Of a DNA stretch of 64,000 nt, positions 25,777-36,988 are shown one piece after another. This DNA comes from Volvox africanus (Eukaryota > Chlorophyta > Chlorophyceae > Chlamydomonadales > Volvocaceae), in the NCBI GenBank assembly GCA_030268105.1, contig BSDZ01000078.1, forward strand, positions 6,829,501 through 6,893,500, written 5' to 3'. Position 1 is the stretch's first letter; each line of letters starts with the position of its first letter. Made by a program: the position numbers and the translations under genes. The notes under the pieces are model-generated. The model ran no database searches. It had not been told where the DNA came from and saw only the letters and a program-made list of their open reading frames with translations.

Positions 25777-26620
25777 GGCGTGATCTATACCACGTACCAA
25801 GTTCTTACATGCTTGGTGGAGCTAGCACGTCGCAACTTCTGGTTGGCCTCCTTGACCCCCAATGCTGCTCACTTTGTGCAGCAGTGCGATGAGTGCCAGT
25901 GCGCTAAGCCCCTGTCCAGTAAGCACGCAGGGTTGCTTCAAACCTTGCCGGTGCCGGCTGCACCCTGGGAAAGCGTTTCCCTTTACTTAGTTGTTGGTCT
26001 TCCTCCATCTGAGGCGGGATACAACGCCATGTTCATCATGGTTGATCATTTGACCAAGATGGCGCACCTTGCGCCTACCACCACCTCGGCGACTGCAGAG
26101 CAGACAGCTCGCCTGTTCTCTGGTAATGTCTTGCACTTGCATGGCATACCCCAGACGGTCATCTCTGACCGTTGTCCCCAGTTCGGTGCCATATTCTGGC
26201 TACCCTGGTTAACGTTCACGTGAACCTTTCCACTGCCTACCATGCTCAAACGGTCAGGCAGACGGAACGCATGAACCGCACTTTTGATGACATGCTGTGT
26301 ACTTATGCAGGCAATGATCCTCGCACATGGGATACTTATCTCTCTGCTGCTGAGTTTGCCATGAACAATGCTGTTAACCGGTCTTCAGGACAGTCTCCGT
26401 TCTTCTTAAACTAAGGCTTCCACCCTGTAATTCCACTTGCTCGGGTGTTGGATGTTTCAGATCCGGCTGTTATTGCGTTTGTGAAGTCGCACTCTGACCA
26501 CATGGCAGAAGCTAAGCGCCTGCTCGAGGCTGCTCAGCAACTTGCAACCGACAACTACAACCATGGCAAGAAAGAACCGACCCTTAAACCCGGTGATGAA
26601 GTACTCTTAAGTACCAAACA
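25777..26620 (+). pseudogene. Ty3/gypsy integrase fragment, broken
   Basis: The integrase zinc-finger tail is visible as RRNFWLASLTPNAAHFVQQC followed by DECQCAK; the two upstream His are not evident. The core follows with HAGLLQTLPVPAAPWESVSL, DHLTKMAHLAPTTTSA, ISDRCPQF and RQTERMNRTFDD. The first catalytic Asp of the D,D-35-E triad, expected in an S-M-D-F-like block, is replaced by Tyr (SLYLVVGLP). The second Asp and the Glu are kept. The frame shifts at about 26200, and an in-frame TAA lies at about 26412-26414. The region after the stop still reads as integrase C-terminus (AEAKRLLEAAQQLATDNYNH) before homology ends. Confidence 0.85.
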
Positions 26621-27372
26621 AGTAGGGTGTCGGCTTCCTCGAAGCCGGAAAAAAGGTCGGGGCCCCCCACAATCCGTACAGGCCGGTTACTTCACAATAA
26701 AACGGTTTGAAGATTGCGAGTTCGCGAATTTGCAGTTTGCGAGTTCGCGAGTTTGCTCCATGTCGACACTGTGGAGATTCTGCCCCGAGAATTTGCTGAA
26801 ATTAATTGTACACAACATTACAGTCTTTGTAGATAACTGTAAGCTAATTCGTCGACCTGCTAGTGGCAAATCGCCATGCCTGTGAGAGCAGCTTAGTCAC
26901 TCAAACTGGTTGTTCGATTCATTTCACGCCGTCATGCCAGAATTCCATTATGAGAAACGCGGCACCTTTTGGAATAAAATTTAGGCCGAGAGGCGTTGAT
27001 GTGACCTTGACCGGGGTCAAAGGAGACTGACAAAGTTGTTCGTACTCATACGATTGTAGTTGGCCTAAATAAAGATACCTTGCAATATAGAATGTAATAT
27101 GTGATTACTATCGCGTTTCCTCCGGGCGAGATATTATGTTTGGCCGGTCACATCTTTCTTACAGAGAGACAGAGAGACCGACGGACATGGGCAATCCAGG
27201 ATACATGGCGGGGCCCCCTTGAGCGCTTCGCGCCGGGGCCCCGCCCAAAACCTACGGCAACTTGCCACGGGTCCGCGGAAACTTCTCCCGTGTTGGGTGG
27301 GTCCTTCCCCTGTGAAGCGCTTGGTTGGTCAGGCAGCGGCCGAGCTTAGTAGAATATTAATAGAATCTAGGT
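26621..27372. other. Foreign DNA inserted within the integrase remnant
   Basis: Interrupts the integrase after a GDEVLLST block. It contains a TTCGCGAATTTGCAGTTTGC-like short repeat at about 26720-26760, a GAGAGACAGAGAGACCGACGG stretch at about 27163-27184 and a GC-rich palindromic area (GGGGCCCC blocks around 27210-27242). No coding capacity is recognised. It may be a second, unrelated mobile element, but I could not identify terminal repeats. Confidence 0.45.
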
Positions 27373-27509
27373 TTACTTAGATTTAGTAGCTCCATCAAGG
27401 GCAGCACCCAAGATATCGCCAAGACTTGCACCACTATCTGTTGAACCATATTCTTTTATAGCTTTTTGGCGCTCTTCAATTTTAAGCTTTAATAGAAAGA
27501 CCTAATTTT
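27373..27509 (-). pseudogene. rpsA: 3' end of an alphaproteobacterial-type ribosomal protein S1 gene (rpsA fragment)
   Basis: On the minus strand an AT-rich frame ends at TAA (27375-27373) and reads EERQKAIKEYGSTDSGAS, then LGDILGAALDGATKSK. The block YGS(S/T)DSGASLGDILG is the hallmark C-terminus of ribosomal protein S1 in alphaproteobacteria, including Rickettsiales. Just upstream, in another frame, is LGLSIKA, the usual preceding S1 text (K-x-x-LSIKA-x-x-x-E-E), so the copy has a small indel frameshift at about 27481-27486. Upstream of about 27509 the similarity stops. AT-rich codons such as AAA, GAA, ATT and GGT differ from every nearby algal gene. It is a non-functional fragment, most simply explained by transfer from an intracellular bacterium. 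Contamination or misassembly is less likely because the retroelement flanks it on both sides. Confidence 0.72.
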
Positions 27510-27548
27510 TAGCAGACCAAAAAAATAGGAGTTATTACCTCATTAACC

Positions 27549-27897
27549 GGTGCAGTTATAAATGATGTCCTTCCGTTTAATATGTGTATTCATCCCACCT
27601 TCCATGTGTCATTGCTGCGACGTTACCGGGTGGCACCTGATACATCGGATACCAATGGATCCAATACTTCCTCTGGAAACCCTGCGACCAGACCTTCTGG
27701 GCCGCTGCTGGTGGATTGGATGAAAAAACCCCACTCTTATCGGTTGAGCGCATCCTCAGCTACTGTGCATGCCGTATCAGGAAGAAACGTAAGCGGCTAG
27801 TGCTGGGAACCTGCGCACAACTTTACTACAGACCTGATCCCCGATCTTGAAGTGGCTCAGGCACATGCCCGAGGGCGCTGCGAGGACGCTGCATCCT
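27549..27897 (+). pseudogene. Ty3/gypsy post-integrase C-terminal domain fragment
   Basis: Reads GAVINDVLPFNMCIHPTFHV, then SLLRRYR, the conserved post-integrase motif of chromovirus-type gypsy elements (canonically ...HPVFHVSLLRPY). About 90 nt of element sequence expected between this and the upstream integrase is replaced by foreign DNA. A stop follows SGRNVSG. Confidence 0.75.
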
Positions 27898-27908
27898 AAA
27901 AGGGGGAA
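27898..27908 (+). other. Candidate polypurine tract / start of 3' LTR
   Basis: AAAAGGGGGAA directly follows the end of the pol remnant and precedes TAGTTGTTGTATTACG. A polypurine tract immediately upstream of a TG-starting LTR is expected here. I could not determine where the LTR ends. Confidence 0.5.
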
Positions 27909-30000
27909 TAGTTGTTGTATTACGTTACTAGCCTTAGCTCTATGCTAAGTAGCCGCTTGACTACATCCTCTATGCTTAAGCATAGTGGCTTTGGGTTGCA
28001 TGCCTTAATGTAACCGTGACCCTGTCACTAGTAGACTCGCTTGAGTTGGATCTCGCCGGTTTATCATATGAATTTCCTTAATACATATTCCTGTATTCTC
28101 TTCCTTAGGGACTGCAGCTCTTTATGGTGGCTTGCCATACTGAGGATAGGGTGCCTATGCCCTGACTTTCCTATTAGCCAGTAGTTATCGCTACCATCAG
28201 TTTGGGAGTGATACAACAGTACGGTGGTATTCCGAGTCGAGGGTTCTGCGGCCCCACTTTCCCGCACTGACACGGTCTTGACTGACATGCCTCATGGAGA
28301 TATTTAGGATATAGACGGAATTGTGCGCATAGGCATGTTAAGACCCGATCATCAATGTTCAGAGATATAAAGATGAACACATCCTGGCAGAAAAGCGGCA
28401 AGCTGATGCATGTGAGGTCATACACATGCCAAAAAGCCCTGGCACCTATTGTATGCAGATGTTGTCAATTTTCGTACGGGTAGCTATCCCCGTGCCATCT
28501 AACAACCTTTCCTGTGGTGGAAGCTGTTGAAGTCAGCAAAGCGCCCGGCCCCTCGTGGGCCGTATTCCTTGCTCTGACATTCTTTCATATACGAGTGTTG
28601 CTCACATTCCAACAGAAGCAATAAAGCATGCTTAAGTGTGCTGTACATACACTAGTTCCATAAAAAAACAGGGATTGTTATTTAAGACTGCAGAGCAGCT
28701 TCCACCACCACATCCTCTGTATGCACCATCCCCACTATTTCTGCTTCTATAAGCTCCACCCTTGGCTCCTACATCCCTTCCCTATCCACACCCAGCTAGC
28801 TTCTCGACTGGTGAGGGCTCTTGCATGCGGAGGCCCGACCTTTGCGCTTTCTAAAAGTAAATTCTCTAGCATGATGGCAGCCCCCCTTAGTCGCATCTGC
28901 ATATTGTCCTTGTCGCATATAGATACGGGCGGGGGCTTACTTTACGACATCTGCTGTTCCCAGTTGCTGCAGGATCAGGGTGGTCCAATCACGGTCGACA
29001 GGGTTAGACCAGCTCAGCGTAATTTACGGGCATGATGATAGTTGCAAATTGCACGCCTCAAGTTGGCTTAAACGTTAACCAGATGTAACCGGCAACAATT
29101 CCTTACGCAACATGGCACAGGGCGATAGAATGGCTTCCACGTATAGTGATATAAGACCGGGTAGATGAAGCGTGTGGTAGACTCAAGCATCAAGGTGTCC
29201 CTTCTTCAGCATCCATCCTGCCCTCCATGTTCCAATGTGACCAACGAAAGCAACGGAGAACGGCCATCAGCCTCTGCCTCCCACCGTCACGCGTCCCGTG
29301 CTCCCGCCCCATTTATTGAATAGCTTTCTTTTCGTCTTGAGATTCTTTCTGTTACCTCTTTATTGTCATTTTGTGAGTTCTAGCGGTCCATGTGATTGCG
29401 ATTGTTACAAGCTTCATGAGCTCGTAAGGCCCATACAAGTCAGGAGTCTCAAAGGAGCCTTCTGACTGGTTGACGAGCGGTCGATTGGGTTTCTTGACTC
29501 GTACGAACCGTACGACGTCACGAGTTCAGTAAAGCATGTAGCAGCGATGACAATGTTTCATATGCCTGTTTTGTTTCACTACGGTAACTTACCTAATTAT
29601 GTATGACACGGGAGGCTTTTTCGTATGGAAGACATTCATCCGCAATTCGTTGATACTACAACACCAAAATTTCCGCCCAGATCAACTAAGCTCCGTTTGC
29701 TGGAGATATTTAACAAAGATTTTGTATATTTGTATAACCGTTGCAATTGAAATGCGCATCCAACCTTCATTTTTGGGGATCCGCTGGGTGCTGTAATATA
29801 CTAATAAGAAGAAACCATCAAAGTTTGCAATAAGGTTACAATCATCTCGCATAGTTGTGTTCCGAATACGTCTGGTACATGTGCCAGTACTGCATCCTTG
29901 CACCTAGCTTACGGGTGAAGCCTGTGATATGCCCCAGGCATGAAAACCTAAGGTCTCAGTGTGCTAACTTGGAAGTGATGTTATCGTAAGGCAGCAAACC
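27909..30000. other. Gene-poor AT-rich DNA
   Basis: Probably LTR remnant followed by intergenic DNA. Short open frames only; none shows a recognisable domain. A minus-strand frame at about 29350-29520 reads like ordinary protein (NQSEGSFETPDLYGPYELMK) and may be an old transposon fragment, but I cannot name it. Confidence 0.4.
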
Positions 30001-32412
30001 ATGCGTGCCACGGCACAAAATCAATACAACCGGCCATTTGTTGTGCGACGGCAGTTACGGAGGGGCAATACATTATGTCTGGTTACAGCGCGCAGAGGGA
30101 GACCATGCAGGGCGCTTGAAGTCGCTGGTGGGCTTGCGTATTATGGAAACATGCAGTGGATCGGCTGTGCGCCCGACTTCTGTTCCAAATATTTACTCGA
30201 TAATCCACTATTCCACACGCTTTTGGGGCTCATCCTGCGGGCCCACGATGTTAAGGGTGTTGCTTGTCGTGGCGGTGGCAAGCCTACTGACGCATTTGCA
30301 TGTTGTTATGTCGTAGCGAGTTGCACCCGATATAAGTATTGTTTTTGCCTACGCGTAATCGCGGCCAACAATTCCGCTTCATTACATCGTCCGTGGTTAC
30401 GCTCTCGCCTCTTTTTCCGTTCCCCTCTCCCTGAAGCGCAGGAGATACGTACGAGGATATTGTTGAGCAACTTGCCCGGCGAGTGCTGACCCGGTACAGC
30501 GCCAGCCCAAGGCGGCTGGTGGTGGGAATTGCTGGTGCCCCGGGCAGTGGCAAAACCACTCTGGCGGCAGCAGTGGCGGAAAGAATCATCCATCTGTATG
30601 GACATGTCACGGATCAGGCGGCGGTCTCTGGGGGGACAGTGGAGCGCGCGCCGTTCGTGGCCGTGATGCCGATGGATGGCTTCCACTACTATCGACGGGA
30701 GCTGGACGCCATGCCAGACCCCGTGGTGCGGAAAATGAGGAGTGGGTTACGAAAATGCGATTGGAAGTGCAGGTTGATTACCCGTAAAGGTAACATTTTG
30801 CGTGCAGATTATGTTCTGGCAGGTCTGACGTTGCCCTCCATTACCCGACGAGGCAAGAGGCCCAAATGTAAGGTTCCGGATGCTGTGGTACGGTCTTGGG
30901 GCGTCCCACTGCCGCCCAACTCTTTGCAAATTCACCCCAACCCATCTTCCCCGGTGCGCTGCAAACCCCACGCGCCGTGCACACACCACAGGAGGCCCAC
31001 GCACGCCGTGGCGCGCCCTGGACGTTTGATGCAGCTAAGTTCGTGGAAGCAGTTCGGCGGGTGCGGCTGGCTGGGGTCGGGACTGGAGCACCCTCCCCCT
31101 CATCCTGTCGCTCCGAGGGCTGCATTCGAGAGGCGGTGGTGAGGCTGCCGTCGTTCGACCACGGTGTCGGCGACCCAGTGGAGGATGACATTCACGTGGC
31201 GGCTGACACTGCGGTGGTGTTAGTCGAAGGCATGTAGCGATGGGACCCGGGAGGTTGCTGGGTTTGAGAGGAGGGAAGGGGCCCCAGGCGACGCGGTGAA
31301 TAAAAAACAAAGAAAACTGAAACGGTTCTTGTCTATCGGGGGGGAGTCCAGCAGCGATAGGGATGCTCCATAGGATGCAGACAAGATAGGAAAGAATGCG
31401 TGTGTACAACAGCCGCCAGTCATTACAAGCCCCACTGGTTTTCATCCAACTTTTTTAAAATTTCTAATCATTCTGCGGTAGGACCGTGTGTCTACGAATG
31501 GCAAGGAGACACCAACGCCGAGGGATCGAGCGATGAGGCTAGTCCTTCGTCCTCCAGCCCTTGCTGTTATCTCCTTCCTCTGCGTCATTTGATCTTGTCA
31601 AATATAGTCATACTCATGTGCAAGCTTCCTTTGGCTCAACTGACCGACCGTGGCCCATAACCACACTAAATCGTATCAGCTGCGTTCTTGTTGTTCGGAC
31701 CCTCCTGTTCTTCCTTGTCCTGGTCAGGCAACTACTTGCTGCTGGACCAGGAGCCTTGGCGGAAATTGCGGGACTTGTTCGATGAGACCTGGTTCGTGAG
31801 CTGCCCGCTTGACCTTGTACACAAGCGACTATTCGAACGACAAACTGGCATCGGTTTGGCGCCGGAGGTGTGTGAAGTTGTGTGTTTAAAGGGGACGTCC
31901 TGTTGTACTCAGGGGAATAATTTAGCTGTTAAGTGGAACCTGTTGTTGGCTGGTTATTAGGACTAGGATGCCACAGTTCCACAAGGAGAGGTATGTTATG
32001 TGGGACTTGGGCGTGCCGCCCAGACGGTTCCATGGTGGCGCATTTGGGGGGAATCGTTTTCGGGGGTCGTATTGAATCCGATTCCCTGGGGTGTGGACTT
32101 CTGCTAAATGCCTCTGGCCCCCGATCAATTGCAAGCCATAGACTTGCGCAGTTGGGTTATGGGTCCAGCTGAAACGACGCAATAGAGGGCAAATAAATCA
32201 TCGGCGGAACTGAATGTTAACTGTCCCATACCACTTTATCCGTCAACCCATCCTCCCAACCCCGGCCTAAGGTTTCCTTGGAGCGCATTCGCACCAATGA
32301 CCTGCCCAACGCTGAGCTGGTGGCGGCATGTGCGGGAGCGGCAAGTGTTGTGATTCCGGGTTGGGTACCGCCCCTCGCGAAGGATTGCACGGGATGCAGC
32401 ATTCAACCGTAG
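30001..32412 (+). CDS. P-loop kinase of the phosphoribulokinase/uridine kinase family
   Basis: Five phase-consistent exons: 30001-30127, 30442-30722, 30992-31229, 31728-31867 and 32272-32412, 927 nt in all, giving 308 residues. The Walker A motif GAPGSGKT is at residues 74-81. MDGFHYYRRELDAMPDP supplies the DGFH acceptor-side motif of the PRK/URK family. VVLVEGNYLLLDQEPWRKL is the VEGNYLL strand; CPLDLVHKRLFERQTG and RIRTNDLPNAELV are the lid Arg and R-x-x-x-N-D-x-P-N-A motifs shared with plant P-loop proteins annotated as uridine kinase-like. It should phosphorylate a small metabolite, but the substrate is unknown. The first 42 residues are Arg-rich and lack acidic residues until near the end, which suggests an organelle transit peptide. 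Intron 3 needs a GC donor. TGTAA lies 129 nt after the stop. Confidence 0.85.
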
Positions 32413-32540
32413 TATGTATGAGGCAGCTGCAGCACCCGATGATCACGACTACGGGAGCAGGGAGCGAAGTGATTGAGGCCCGGTTATGGGGACTAGATGG
32501 TAGCTGGCTGCTGAGTATGCTCTAGTGCCGACACCCTTAG

Positions 32541-32545
32541 TGTAA
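32541..32545 (+). terminator. TGTAA poly(A) signal of the P-loop kinase gene
   Basis: TGTAA, the usual polyadenylation signal of volvocine algae, lies about 130 nt downstream of the stop at 32412. Confidence 0.6.
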
Positions 32546-34224
32546 TCTTTCCGAACTTTTTCAAAGTTCGTCAGACATGAAGTCCTAAATTCAGATTTTC
32601 CTGGGCACAGGCAAGTTATCATTGGCAGAAACAATTTTTATCGTATATTGGTCTACACCGTCTACACCGCAAGTTAGCCGAAGTCTACCTGTTGCAACTG
32701 GCAACCCAACCATTGCCTAGAGCATCGGGATATCACTGCCGTGCAGTGCCACACCACATTTGCTCAACTACGTGGAAAAATCACTGATCAAATGGAGCAG
32801 GTGGTGGACAGGATCGATGGTGCGAGCCGACATGTGCGATGGCCACTTAAGCAAGCTAACTCTTGAGCTTGTGCAAATGTGGAGATGGTCAACACGGCAC
32901 ATCAAGCACTCTGTTGTGAGGACGCAGCGGCGAAGAATCGTTAAATCCAATTAAGATGTGGGCTGCTGTTGCGCCGCGGACGCCTGCTCCTTGCCGAGTT
33001 TGTGATGCATCGCCAAACCGCCCGCGTAGCCTTCACAGGCGGCCGAAACTTGAGCCGCACGTCATTTGCCAACGGTTGTCAGTTGACAGGGAGAGTAGAC
33101 AGGGTTAAGCAGGCCTGCGTTGCCAACTTACGGCTGACTTCTATCAGACACGAATAAATCTAGAGGGTCAAAACTGGCAATTACAAGATTGGGCCCCCAT
33201 TTTCCCTAGTCCCCCGGACCGCAACGAAAATGCCAAGCCTTAATACCAGTACCTTAAGACAGAACCTGCCAGACAACTCAACAGCAAACATGAAGCTGGC
33301 TCGTCAGGGCGGGCCGAATGCCTGGGGCACTCATAATACATTAAATCTATTGCACAAGCTAAGGCACGGCTAGGCTGGGCAGCGGCAGCGTATACAGGAA
33401 GCTGAGGAAGAGGTTCAACCTGGGTCGTCACGCATGCTGTATATAAATACGATGGGCTCTAGCGCGAGAGCCGAAGTAGAGCACGGGAATCTCATCATTG
33501 ATGGGTCCTTAGCCGGGGGCTGCAACAAGGCACCGGTCTGAAACGCGTAGGCAACTACCTTGGGTGGAACACTCGCATAGTCACATATGCCCCGGTAGTA
33601 TATATATGCATCCAGTTGAAGATCGTTTCTGACTTGTGCATAGAGAGCGTGTCACCTTGCAGAGTGCATGGAGAGATTAGAGTTTTGCCGTACTCGTTAA
33701 CGGGGCAGAACAAGGACCTGCCTTGACCCGTTTAGGCGGTCACTCTGAACCGCGCTAATGTTGCCAGCCTGGGCTTTGGTCAGAACACTAAGATGCTGAG
33801 ACATTGTGCCTTGCCCAAATTTACACCATCCGTCTGATGCGCCCTTTGACTTTGCGTAGGAATTGGCCTGACATTATGTGGACAGACTTCTGAAGTTTTC
33901 TTTTTCTTCCTTTCTCGTGCTTAAAGCCCCGGTCCTCCTGGTTTTTTTGTGCCTTTCGCGTTCTTGCGAGCTTGTAACAGAACATTATGCACTACAATAC
34001 ACTATGCAAGCTCGCTACGATGTAGTTGACAGTTTAAATGCGTGTATCATAACAGCGGTCAGCGGTCCTAATTGTTTCCGCGATTTCACAATGAGGCTGC
34101 TTGTAGCTGTCACTTCCAAAAATTAGCGTAGCCTTTTATTGAAATTACCTTAAAACGTTAAGTGCTCATATCTGCTGCCAATCCAAACTTTGTTTACAAT
34201 AACATAGATTTTCACCAACTAAGG
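32546..34224. other. Intergenic region between kinase and Borealin-like genes
   Basis: No recognisable coding exon. The 3' part presumably holds the promoter of the gene starting at 34225. A TATATATA-like stretch lies at about 33599-33607 but is too far upstream to assign. Confidence 0.45.
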
Positions 34225-36015
34225 ATGCCGAGAAAACGCAAAGCGCAACATGGCGTTCCCCTAATAAGCGACGAGGCCAAGCGGGGTAGAAATAAACAAC
34301 GTATTAAGAATGGTGATGACGATGCCTTGGAAGACAAAAATGAGGGTGGAGAAGAAGAGGCCCACGATGTGGTGAAGATTTGCAAGGAGCAGGGTAAGCC
34401 TACGTAAGCCTACTTAAGCAAACCCTAAGAGGGTTCTGTGCAAGGGTGGATTCCTAATGAGGCCATTCCCAAAACAGTGGACTTAAAGGTGGAGGCTTTC
34501 GTCGATGCTGTTCAGCAGCGTGTGCAAATGCTGCGGGCCGACGCCGACGCTATCATTCGCAAGATACCAAAACAGGTAGGAGATAATGCAGGCAGTCTCG
34601 TCGGAGTAACGGTAATCACATCCACTTCCATGTTTGCAGGTCCGCCTTATGCCGGCAGTGGAGGTCTTTGCTCTTACCCCTACCGAGTCAGCTGCAGGAA
34701 CCCTACAGGATGTCTTATCACGCCTGCAAGCTCTGCAACAAGGAAGTCATGATTCAAAAATAGTAGACATCGCGCGTATAGTATCGGCTAGCCTGGCTGC
34801 CGTGGGTGAAGCAGTGCCGGCAGTTGCCAGTGCGCCACAGCCAGTAGACGCTGGCGATCCCTGCGCGGCTGTCCAAGAGGGACAGGAACAGCAGCAGGAA
34901 CAGTGCGGCACTCTCAGCTCCCAAGCTCCCGCTGCCAGCCCCAATAAGCTTGCTCAGGCTGCGGTGTTGATGCCGCCTCCACCAGCACGGCTTCCTTTAG
35001 GGGCTGCCATTCTCCCAGCTCGCCAACCTAGGGTAGACGAGGTCTTCTATTCGGCTAACGGTAGGGTGTGCAGTGTGTTTTACCGTTATCGTGGGCTAGC
35101 CCCTGCAGTATGCCGATTCCACAAGTTTAAATTCAACTGCGTGCCAAGCCTAAGGTGCATCGCGTGATCTGTCTCCCACCAAACCCATGACTCCTTGGGT
35201 TCGGGTCTGGCAGATAAGCCAGCTGTAACTGAAAGGTGGGTACATGACGTTTTCCTTCAGGCTCTCCGATCCACTTTAGCCAGGTGACCGCGCCGGTGAC
35301 TGCGGTCAAGGGGATGCTTTCATGCCTGCCGGATATGACACCGGCTGTGGGAGCGAACACCGTGATCGCCCCACCGACGGTGGAGATCACGGGTTGCACC
35401 TTCAGGCGGATGGCTCCAACACGCGGTCGTGTGAAGCAGCCTACACGTGCCATAACCGTGAAGACGAAGGGTGAGCTCTTAACGTCATCAAGAAACAGTC
35501 TCTTATGTGGCAAGAAAAAGGCCCAGTGAAGAATAGGGATTCGACGTGGAGACAGTGTACTGCATGTTCGGGTGCTTTACTAAATGTTTGGATCAATATG
35601 CACATTGGGGCAGTTTGCATGGTATGGGCCCGCCAACGAGCAGAAGCTCAAAAGTCCTTGGTTAAGATAAGGGCAATGTGTCCAGATTTGCTGAATCCAT
35701 ACTAGCAAGACACCCTTACGCACTGCAATACCCAACCACTCCCAGGGTCCTTCGCCTAACGACAATGATAGGTTACGACAAACACACTTGCGTGTGTACA
35801 TGTGCCGGCGCCGTACGGATGCAGATGGAAAACAATTTACTGTGGACGACCTCATCGGAATGGCGGCTGTGCCACAGGCGTACCACGATGAGGTGCGACA
35901 GTTATTAAAGGCGGACGTGCAGGACCTCAATGCACTTATGGCCACCCTGGAGCAGGATAACGACAACACTAGTAGCGCCACCGCAGGCGCCTCGCACCCA
36001 ACACGGCGCCGATAA
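34225..36015 (+). CDS. Borealin-like chromosomal passenger complex subunit (candidate)
   Basis: Five phase-consistent exons: 34225-34393, 34445-34575, 34640-35060, 35261-35470 and 35825-36015, 1,122 nt in all, giving 373 residues. The N-terminus is basic (MPRKRK) and then acidic. An amphipathic helix at residues ~69-96 (AFVDAVQQRVQMLRADADAI, then IRKI) followed by VRLMPAVEV matches the layout of the Borealin helix that bundles with INCENP and Survivin (F-x-x-x-V-x-x-R-V ... L-P-K-x-x-R-x-M). Further on come SANGSPI, like the NGSPL element of Borealins, and DMTPAVG. The C-terminus (TRAITVKTKDGKQFTVDDLI; EVRQLLKADVQDLNALMATL) resembles the Borealin dimerisation domain. The family role is to target Aurora B kinase to centromeres. 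The assignment rests on motif pattern only, and the middle is Ala/Gln/Pro-rich. An alternative 3' extension of exon 3 terminates at 35167. Confidence 0.6.
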
Positions 36016-36609
36016 TAGATCCAAAGTGGGGATTCAGATAGGCATGTGCGATTGGTGTGGGCACAATGTCAGTAGGAGCCGTCTGTTTGGAACCCCATCG
36101 TGCAGGCTGCATGTTGCACGCTGTTGTTTGGGACCCCATTAATTTGGATCACGTAGGCAGAGCGACTGACGGTTTGCACAACATGGCAGTGGGTTTGCAG
36201 GGAGCATAAATTAATAGATTTTTATTTGCAATGCGTCCATGTCAGCAGGTGCGTAACCCTTACGACCGCGTAGTATTGCGTGTATATCCGCGGCATATTC
36301 ACGAATGTTTAGCAGGTATATCAACTCATATACGAGTTCATCAGACATACCGATTCACCGGTTCACTATTATGAATGCGAGCATTCTCGTCCCCAGCTTG
36401 TTCGTTCCTCGTGCTGCAGTCATCATCATGCTTATGGTTCTATTTCGTAGTGATTCTCAGCACCAAGTACCGAATCAGCACTGCAATACGGCAACATCAG
36501 GCAATACGGCAAGGTCAGCCGGATGTGTTGCAAGGTTGGCTCCACTTCGACCGCTAAAACGGTAGTGTCGTTCTAACGGCGCCGCCAGGTCTATACCAAC
36601 AATACCAGG

Positions 36610-36614
36610 TGTAA
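36610..36614 (+). terminator. Possible TGTAA poly(A) signal
   Basis: First TGTAA on the plus strand after the stop at 36015, about 595 nt downstream, which is long but possible for an algal 3' UTR. Confidence 0.3.
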
Positions 36615-36911
36615 ACCAGCAAGACGGCTGTCAAATTATTATCGTCTTACAATTTTCGCGCGCGTGCAAACATCATCGCAGGCGAGCGATCATCATTTCC
36701 GTCCCCATTGTAGCGAGACTCAAAACTGAAACCAAAGAAAAGTGAAACCAAAGAATCAACTTGTTTGTAGGTGAGACGGCCTGCCGAAGCATACCGGAAA
36801 AGCTAACCAATCTAGCTGTCAAGCAAATGACACGCATGTGGATATGCGATAAATAGCATTACATCACTTTTTTTACGACAAGTGCACCAAATAACCACCA
36901 GCAGCGACGGG

Positions 36912-36916
36912 TTACA
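36912..36916 (-). terminator. TGTAA poly(A) signal of the HIT-family gene
   Basis: TGTAA on the minus strand (TTACA on plus), 73 nt beyond the stop codon at 36989, the expected place for a volvocine poly(A) signal. Confidence 0.65.
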
Positions 36917-36988
36917 AGGCTTTTACCCCACCCTTGCTCAATCCTTTCATCCTCCCAGCTTACTCCATCCAATACTCACTTTCCCTTC

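Larger units (their letters stand above)
25777..27908 (+). mobile_element. Decayed Ty3/gypsy LTR-retrotransposon 3' part, interrupted by other DNA
   Basis: The remnant carries the integrase region, the post-integrase C-terminal domain and a polypurine tract, in the order expected at the 3' end of a Ty3/gypsy pol gene. Gag, protease, reverse transcriptase and RNase H are absent, so the element is 5'-truncated. Element text stops at about 26620 and resumes at about 27549. The roughly 0.9 kb between is foreign to it and includes a bacterial-like fragment. I could not define intact LTRs or target-site duplications. The copy is not autonomous. Confidence 0.75.

Noticed and set aside
27373..27509. 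Plastid or mitochondrial origin of the AT-rich S1-like fragment
   Set aside because: I know of no green algal organelle genome that encodes S1, and the YGS-x-DSGASLGDILG ending is alphaproteobacterial. A search could still overturn this.
25777..27908. Active gypsy retrotransposon
   Set aside because: 5'-truncated, frameshifted at ~26200, in-frame stop at ~26412, first catalytic Asp lost and interior replaced.
35061..35167. 3' end of the Borealin-like gene at 35167
   Set aside because: Splicing at 35060 (GTAGGG) to 35261 keeps phase, restores the NGSPI motif and leads to a C-terminal domain.
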